Shown: positions 59,942-64,000 of the stretch, in pieces | How the letters are laid out: the number at the start of each line of letters is the position of its first letter | Position numbering within the stretch: the first letter of the stretch is position 1 | Origin: Clostridia bacterium | Lineage (GTDB): Bacteria; Bacillota; Clostridia; Christensenellales; Aristaeellaceae | DNA length: 64,000 nucleotides | Assembly (NCBI GenBank): GCA_017543905.1 | Contig: JAFYFC010000025.1 | Coordinates: 18,675-82,674 of the forward strand | Direction of reading: 5' to 3' | The notes under the pieces: generated by a model | Seen by the model: only the letters and a program-made list of their open reading frames with translations | What the model was told of the DNA's origin: nothing | The model's database searches: none | Position numbers and translations under genes: made by a program

Positions 59942-59947
59942 CCGCTT

Positions 59948-61621
59948 TTAAGAGCCAAACGAAGCTTCCAGCTCCTGCGCGGCCTCGGCCTGCTCGTAGC
60001 CCCAGGCGTAAACCTTTTCTACGCCCAGCTCCGCCAGACGGGTCTGCAGATCCTTGAACAGTGCGTCGAATTCCGCCTCGTCGGCCGCGAAGGCCATCTT
60101 GTACATATCCTCGAGCCATACCTGCTTGCAGGCGTTGAATATGACGGTGGTGTCCTCGTCCATCGCCTCGAAGAAGTTGGTCCAGGTCACCTGATAGAGG
60201 TGGTTGCCCCAGGTGTGATACGCGTCGGAGGGGCATACCCAGCCTTCGTCCGCGTACACGGAGCGCCACAGGTCGTATACCTTATACTCGGTCTCCTTCT
60301 GCCTGACCTCCAGCCAGCTGGTCTCTCTGTAAACCTTGCCGGCGCCCATACCGGTCTCGGTGCACTCGGCTATCGCGTAGGGGCCCCACCAGCTGCCGGT
60401 GGAGAACACGGTGCCGTCGGAAAGCACGGCTTCGTTGTTCACCATGTATTCGTTCCAGAATTTATCGGTCGCGTACAGTTCGCCGTTTTCGTCGATGTCC
60501 CACAATTCGCCCTGAGGTCCGTTGTACATGATCAGGTTCACGTAGGGATCGTAGAGCAGGTTGAGCAGCTCGACGCACTTGTCGATGTGCTCGCTCTTGG
60601 CGGAAATGGACAGGCCGTAGCTGCCGTAGGTCTGGGGCGCAGCACCTACCGGATACAGCCAGTCTTCGGCGATCTCAAGATAACCGGAGGGATTTTCCTC
60701 GTTGTCGAGGTGCGCCGCGGTGTTGTAGGGGCCGGTGTACTGACCGGTCAGCACGGAGAGCGTGCCGCCCAGCCTGTTCTTGGCGCGCAGCTGGTCGTAG
60801 GTCTGGGTGAGCGTATCGGGATCGAGCACGCCCGCCTGATTGGCCTTGAAGATGACCTTCATCGCCTCGTACCAGGGGGAATCGTCCGCGAACATTTCGC
60901 CCAGCTCGCCGGTCTTAAGATCGTAATACAGCAGGGAGTTCTTTACGTTCGCCATAATGCCCTCGACGGAGAGGACGATGTTCGCAAGGCCGGTGTCCTG
61001 TCCGTTGTTGCCGTGGAACGCCATGCCCCAGGTCTTTATGCCTTCCTCAGCGGTCGGGCACTCCTCCATCATCTGTCCCAAGACGTCTATCAGCGTGTCC
61101 CAGGAATCGATCTCGGGCGCGCCCACTGCCATGTACGCGTCCCAGCGCAGCTTGATGGACTGCGTGTCGGTGTCGATGGGGTAGTTGTTGTAAATACCGA
61201 TCTGAGTGGGCATCACGTACAGGCCGTCCTGCCCGCAGGAGAACATTTTACGGGAGTATTCGACGACGTTCGGATATCTCTCGTAGATGTTGGGCAGCTC
61301 GTCCTTGTAATCGTCGAGGTTTACCAGCAGGTTGCCCAGCATGCAGTTTTCTATCGTGTTGTTCAGCTTGAAGTTGCCCATGTCGGTCAGGTTGTCGCCC
61401 GCGATCATCGTCTGCAGTCTGTCGTTGTCCTGCACGACCACGTCGATGTGTACGCCTATGGTCTTCTCGAAATAGGCGTTCAGCCAGCCGTCGAAGGTCT
61501 GGGTGTTGGGATAGAAATAGTACATCGTAATGTTGGTGATGCCTTCGTCTTCCGCCAGCGAGAAGCTGCCGAAGGACAGAAGCAGCACCAGTGCAATCAG
61601 CATGCACGCCAGTCTTTTCAT
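59948..61621 (-). CDS. LplA-type extracellular solute-binding protein of a sugar ABC transporter
   Basis: 557 residues. The signal peptide (about 1-23, FSLA-ED) has no lipobox Cys. The mature part starts ITNITMYYFYPNTQTFDGWL and shows the large family-1 layout: IGVHIDVVVQDNDRLQTMIAG, IYERYPNVVEY, DSWDTLIDVLGQMMEE, PWYEAMKVIFKANQAG and SISAKSEHIDKCVELLNLLYDP. Its length of about 550 agrees with LplA-class proteins, which bind oligosaccharides or uronides. It follows two LplC/LplB-type permease genes. The absent lipid anchor is unusual in a Gram-positive and may mean another way of retention or an atypical signal. Confidence 0.88.
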   Translation of the reverse strand: MKRLACMLIALVLLLSFGSFSLAEDEGITNITMYYFYPNTQTFDGWLNAYFEKTIGVHIDVVVQDNDRLQTMIAGDNLTDMGNFKLNNTIENCMLGNLLVNLDDYKDELPNIYERYPNVVEYSRKMFSCGQDGLYVMPTQIGIYNNYPIDTDTQSIKLRWDAYMAVGAPEIDSWDTLIDVLGQMMEECPTAEEGIKTWGMAFHGNNGQDTGLANIVLSVEGIMANVKNSLLYYDLKTGELGEMFADDSPWYEAMKVIFKANQAGVLDPDTLTQTYDQLRAKNRLGGTLSVLTGQYTGPYNTAAHLDNEENPSGYLEIAEDWLYPVGAAPQTYGSYGLSISAKSEHIDKCVELLNLLYDPYVNLIMYNGPQGELWDIDENGELYATDKFWNEYMVNNEAVLSDGTVFSTGSWWGPYAIAECTETGMGAGKVYRETSWLEVRQKETEYKVYDLWRSVYADEGWVCPSDAYHTWGNHLYQVTWTNFFEAMDEDTTVIFNACKQVWLEDMYKMAFAADEAEFDALFKDLQTRLAELGVEKVYAWGYEQAEAAQELEASFGS

Positions 61622-61673
61622 GTGTCTTCCTCCTTTTTTTTACCTATTTTTACCGTCTTTCGGCGGTCAGGTA

Positions 61674-62606
61674 CTAACCCTTTACCGCGCCTATCATTAT
61701 GCCCTTAAGGAAATACCTCTGCACGAAGGGATAGACGCACATTATCGGGAACGTGACTATAACGGTTATCGTGAGTCTTATGGAGGCAGTGGATATCGAG
61801 CCTACCATGTTTTCCACTATCGAGGAGTCCATAACGCCGTTTGCAAGCTGCTTTGAAAGTATGTCCGCCTGCCTGAAGTACATCTGCAGTATGTACTGCA
61901 GGGTATACAATTTGCCGTTGGTTATATACAGCAGCGTGTCCGTAAACGAGTTCCACTGTCCCACGGCGGTAAACAGGGTGATCGTGGCGAGTATCGGCAC
62001 CGACAGCGGCAGCGCCACCCAGAAAAACCGTCTCAGCACCCCCGCGCCGTCTATCTGCGCGGATTCCTCGAGCGCCGCGGGTATGGACTCGAAATACGTT
62101 TTTATAAGCACCATGTTGTATACGCTGATAAGCCCGGGGATTATGTACACGGCGAACGAATCCAAAAGCCCCAGCGAGCGTATGTTCATATAGCCCGGTA
62201 TAAGCCCCGCGCTGAAGTACATCGTTATTATCACCAGACGGTACCAGAGCTTGTGACGCCACATGTTGGGCTTTGAAAAGAAATACGCGGCGTAGGCGGT
62301 CGCGAACACGCCGCAGACGGTGCCGATCACCGTACGCAGCACAGACACCACGGCGGAGGTGTATATATTCGAAAGCGCCAGCATCTTGCGGTAATTCGAA
62401 AGCGTGAAGCCGACCGGGTACCAAAGTACCCGCCCCAGATCCACCATCGTGCCGTCCGAGAGCGAGTTTATGATTATATAATAAAACGGATACAGGCACA
62501 ATAGCGTGAAGACGAAATACAGGAAATAGTTGACCGAATGGAACGCGTAGTCCCAGCCCGTCAGCCTGATGCGGTTGTTTTTCCTTTTGCCCGTCTTTGC
62601 GTTCAT
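61674..62606 (-). CDS. Sugar ABC transporter permease, LplC/YtcP type
   Basis: 310 residues with six membrane helices. The EAA loop that docks the ATPase is SIPAALEESAQIDGAGVLRR. It starts with a cytosolic KRKNNRIRLTGWDYAFH block typical of the YtcP/LplC branch and ends RYFLKGIMIGAVKG, the usual C-terminus of this family. It lies between the LplB-type partner and the binding protein. Confidence 0.92.
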   Translation of the reverse strand: MNAKTGKRKNNRIRLTGWDYAFHSVNYFLYFVFTLLCLYPFYYIIINSLSDGTMVDLGRVLWYPVGFTLSNYRKMLALSNIYTSAVVSVLRTVIGTVCGVFATAYAAYFFSKPNMWRHKLWYRLVIITMYFSAGLIPGYMNIRSLGLLDSFAVYIIPGLISVYNMVLIKTYFESIPAALEESAQIDGAGVLRRFFWVALPLSVPILATITLFTAVGQWNSFTDTLLYITNGKLYTLQYILQMYFRQADILSKQLANGVMDSSIVENMVGSISTASIRLTITVIVTFPIMCVYPFVQRYFLKGIMIGAVKG

Positions 62607-62621
62607 GCCGTCACCCCGTTT

Positions 62622-63557
62622 CTAAAACACGGAGGAGCCGCGTATGGTTTTGCTTAGAGTGTTGGCAGTGGTGAACAGCACGAGCGCGATCACGCTTTTC
62701 AGCATGCCCACCGCTGTGGCGAAGGGTATGTTGCCCTCGCTTATGCCCTGATTGTACACGTACAGGTCTATGGTCTGGATGTATTTGAGGTTCATCGAGT
62801 TCTGGAACACGTACTGCATTTCGTAGCCGGTATTGAGCAGGTTGCCTATGTTTATTACCAGCAGCACGAAAAACGTGGGGATTATGCCGGGCACGGTTAT
62901 GTGCAGTATACGCTGCAGCCGGCCCGCGCCGTCTATCATCGCCGCCTCGTAGAGCTCCTGGTCTATGCCCGCGATCGCCGCGATGTATACTATCGCGTTC
63001 CAGCCGAGGTTTTTCCATACGCCGTAAAGCCACATTTTAAGGTAAGTGTGATCCGGCGTGGCCAGAAAGTTTATGGGCGTGTCGATCTTGCCCCAGTTCA
63101 GAAGCAGCGTGTTTACGAAGCCGCTGTTTGAAAGCATGAAATACACCACGGAATACAGCGTCACCACGCTTATGAAGTGCGGCAGCGTGGTTATGGTCTG
63201 CACCAGCTTGCGCGCGCGGGAGGAATTCATTTCGTTAAGGCAGATAGCGAACGTCACGGTCAGCGGGCTGCTTAAAAATATGCTCATGAACGCCATTATA
63301 AGCGTGTTCAGCACCACCTGCATAACCTGCTTCATGTACGCTTCGTTAATAAACAGGTTCGCAAAGTTTTTAAGCCCCACGTACGTGACGGCTTCGGACT
63401 TCATGCCTACCTTGTAATTTGTGAACGCATAGTACCAGCCCGTCAGCGGCTTATACTTGAAAAGCAGTATATAGGCGATAACGGGTACGATAAAAAGGAA
63501 ATAAATAAAGCCTTCCCTGTCGAATTTTTTCTTTTTTGCGCCTGCGGATACTGTCAT
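62622..63557 (-). CDS. Sugar ABC transporter permease, LplB/UgpA type
   Basis: 311 residues with six membrane helices, the EAA loop QELYEAAMIDGAGRLQRILH, an opening KKKFDREGFIYFLFIVPVIA and the end SKTIRGSSVF, which is usual for LplB-like permeases. It is the first gene of the operon, behind a perfect sigma-A promoter. No ATPase gene is in the operon, as is common in Bacillota where one MsmX-type ATPase serves many transporters. Confidence 0.92.
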   Translation of the reverse strand: MTVSAGAKKKKFDREGFIYFLFIVPVIAYILLFKYKPLTGWYYAFTNYKVGMKSEAVTYVGLKNFANLFINEAYMKQVMQVVLNTLIMAFMSIFLSSPLTVTFAICLNEMNSSRARKLVQTITTLPHFISVVTLYSVVYFMLSNSGFVNTLLLNWGKIDTPINFLATPDHTYLKMWLYGVWKNLGWNAIVYIAAIAGIDQELYEAAMIDGAGRLQRILHITVPGIIPTFFVLLVINIGNLLNTGYEMQYVFQNSMNLKYIQTIDLYVYNQGISEGNIPFATAVGMLKSVIALVLFTTANTLSKTIRGSSVF

Positions 63558-63584
63558 ATTGATTGCCCTCGTTCAAGTACTAAT

Positions 63585-63613
63585 ATTATACCACCGCGCG
63601 CGGAAGGTGTCAA
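63585..63613 (-). promoter_or_regulatory. Consensus promoter of the sugar ABC operon
   Basis: On the minus strand TTGACA (63608-63613), a 17-base spacer and TATAAT (63585-63590), 27 bases before the start codon. Confidence 0.85.
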
Positions 63614-63704
63614 CGATATTTTAAGCTGCGGATAAAAATAAGTTAATGTATACTGTTTCGATGATAAATTTTAAGCAGAAAAATGCTTAAAGCATACGCG
63701 GCAG

Positions 63705-63790
63705 GCGCTTGCGCATAAATGCGCTGCGCGCGTGAAATTTGCCCTGCGGGCAAGTTTTGGTTTATTTTGGGCGGAGTTAAGAAACTAAAG
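63705..63790. repeat. Repeat family C, copy 2
   Basis: gcgcttgcgcataaatgcgc, then tgaaatttgccctgcgggca and gttttggtttattttgggc, matching copy 1 at 59333-59438. It occupies the 309-base gap between the sugar ABC operon and the last gene; nothing else is seen there besides the two promoters. Confidence 0.65.
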
Positions 63791-63809
63791 GTTGCTGTTC
63801 AACAGCCTC

Positions 63810-63838
63810 TTGCCCGTCAGTTTATAATATGATATAAT
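63810..63838 (+). promoter_or_regulatory. Promoter of the right-edge lipoprotein gene
   Basis: TTGCCC (63810-63815), a 17-base spacer and TATAAT (63833-63838), 28 bases before the start codon. Confidence 0.7.
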
Positions 63839-63866
63839 AAGTACATAACTCCCCCTGGAGGCGGAT

Positions 63867-64000
63867 ATGAAAAGGGTTTATCGCTTGTCGGTCCTGTGCG
63901 TGACGCTTGCGCTGCTTTTGTGCTGCGCGTGCGCGCGCGGCGAAATTATGAGCAGCGCTCAGAAGGAACGGCTCTACACGAGCGCGGTAACGGAGCTCGA
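63867..64000 (+). CDS. Lipoprotein, N-terminal fragment cut by the window edge
   Basis: Open from the ATG at 63867 (CTGGAGGCGGAT upstream) to the end of the window, 44 codons. MKRVYRLSVLCVTLALLLCC is a signal peptide; Cys residues at positions 19, 20 and 22 lie at its end (LLLCCAC), one of which is the probable lipidation site. The mature part begins RGEIMSSAQKERLYTSAVTE, probably helical. The rest lies outside, so the function is unknown. Confidence 0.7.
   Translation, partial: MKRVYRLSVLCVTLALLLCCACARGEIMSSAQKERLYTSAVTEL

Larger units (their letters stand above)
59278..59947. other. 670-base non-coding stretch built from repeats
   Basis: No credible gene is seen. It holds repeat C copy 1 (59333-59438), repeat B copies 2 and 3 (59472-59575 and 59660-59789, same orientation) and the terminator hairpin of repeat A (59909-59941) directly behind the solute-binding protein gene. 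Short open frames in it run through the repeats and lack ribosome binding sites. Confidence 0.65.

Overview
The window looks like chromosomal DNA of a Bacillota (Firmicutes) bacterium, most likely an uncultured gut member of class Clostridia. The reasons are strong GGAGG ribosome binding sites, sigma-A promoters with 17-base spacers, heterodimeric ABC exporters, a YesN/AraC-type membrane regulator, LplA/LplB/LplC-type sugar transport, BspA-like leucine-rich repeat (LRR_5) proteins and perfect ParB/Spo0J parS sites. Most genes are GC-rich. Several islands are visibly AT-richer: 1-2.6 kb, 6.7-9.0 kb, 31.9-33.2 kb and 46.8-48.5 kb. These carry helicase, toxin-antitoxin, regulator and restriction-modification genes and look acquired. 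No tRNA, rRNA or CRISPR array was recognised.

Layout. 0-9 kb is an accessory region. It holds a frameshifted SF1 helicase, an AlkD remnant, an MtlD-like dehydrogenase and a compact radical-SAM RiPP-type locus: two radical SAM enzymes, a 69-residue protein and a Cys-rich precursor with a one-base frameshift. Next to it are an HTH-ADP-ribosyltransferase toxin-antitoxin-like pair bounded by matching inverted repeats and an AbiE module whose toxin has been reduced to a fragment. 9-27 kb carries carbohydrate metabolism: a HAD phosphatase, an AraC regulator/Gfo-Idh-MocA/GH36 operon, a maltodextrin phosphorylase/GH13 operon and peptidase C, plus a very large LRR protein fused to a solute-binding domain. 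28-37 kb has two more LRR proteins, a NUDIX hydrolase, CvpA, a membrane-anchored propeller protein and three perfect parS sites. 37-45 kb has a degenerate metallophosphoesterase with a heterodimeric ABC exporter, a hairpin-flanked AAA/DUF4143 ATPase, lysS (with a C-terminal tRNA-binding domain) and greA. 45.6-48.5 kb is a restriction-modification module (EcoRI-type methylase, DUF262-HNH protein, divergent XRE regulator). 48.7-59.3 kb has a CDF transporter, a WG-repeat/PstS-like fusion, a sialidase-fold protein and the chain plsC-like/rluA-like/znuACB/tgt. 59.9-63.6 kb is a sugar ABC transporter operon, and a lipoprotein gene runs off the right edge.

Three themes stand out. First, the radical-SAM locus and the neighbouring toxin-antitoxin pair share a near-identical inverted-repeat operator, which suggests common regulation. 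Second, two surface proteins join a repeat scaffold (LRR_5 or WG) to a periplasmic-binding-protein fold. Third, several families of conserved hairpin repeats sit directly behind genes. Three genes or remnants (helicase, RiPP precursor, AlkD) are interrupted by small indels. Two of these are one-base losses in A-runs, so assembly error must be excluded before calling them pseudogenes.
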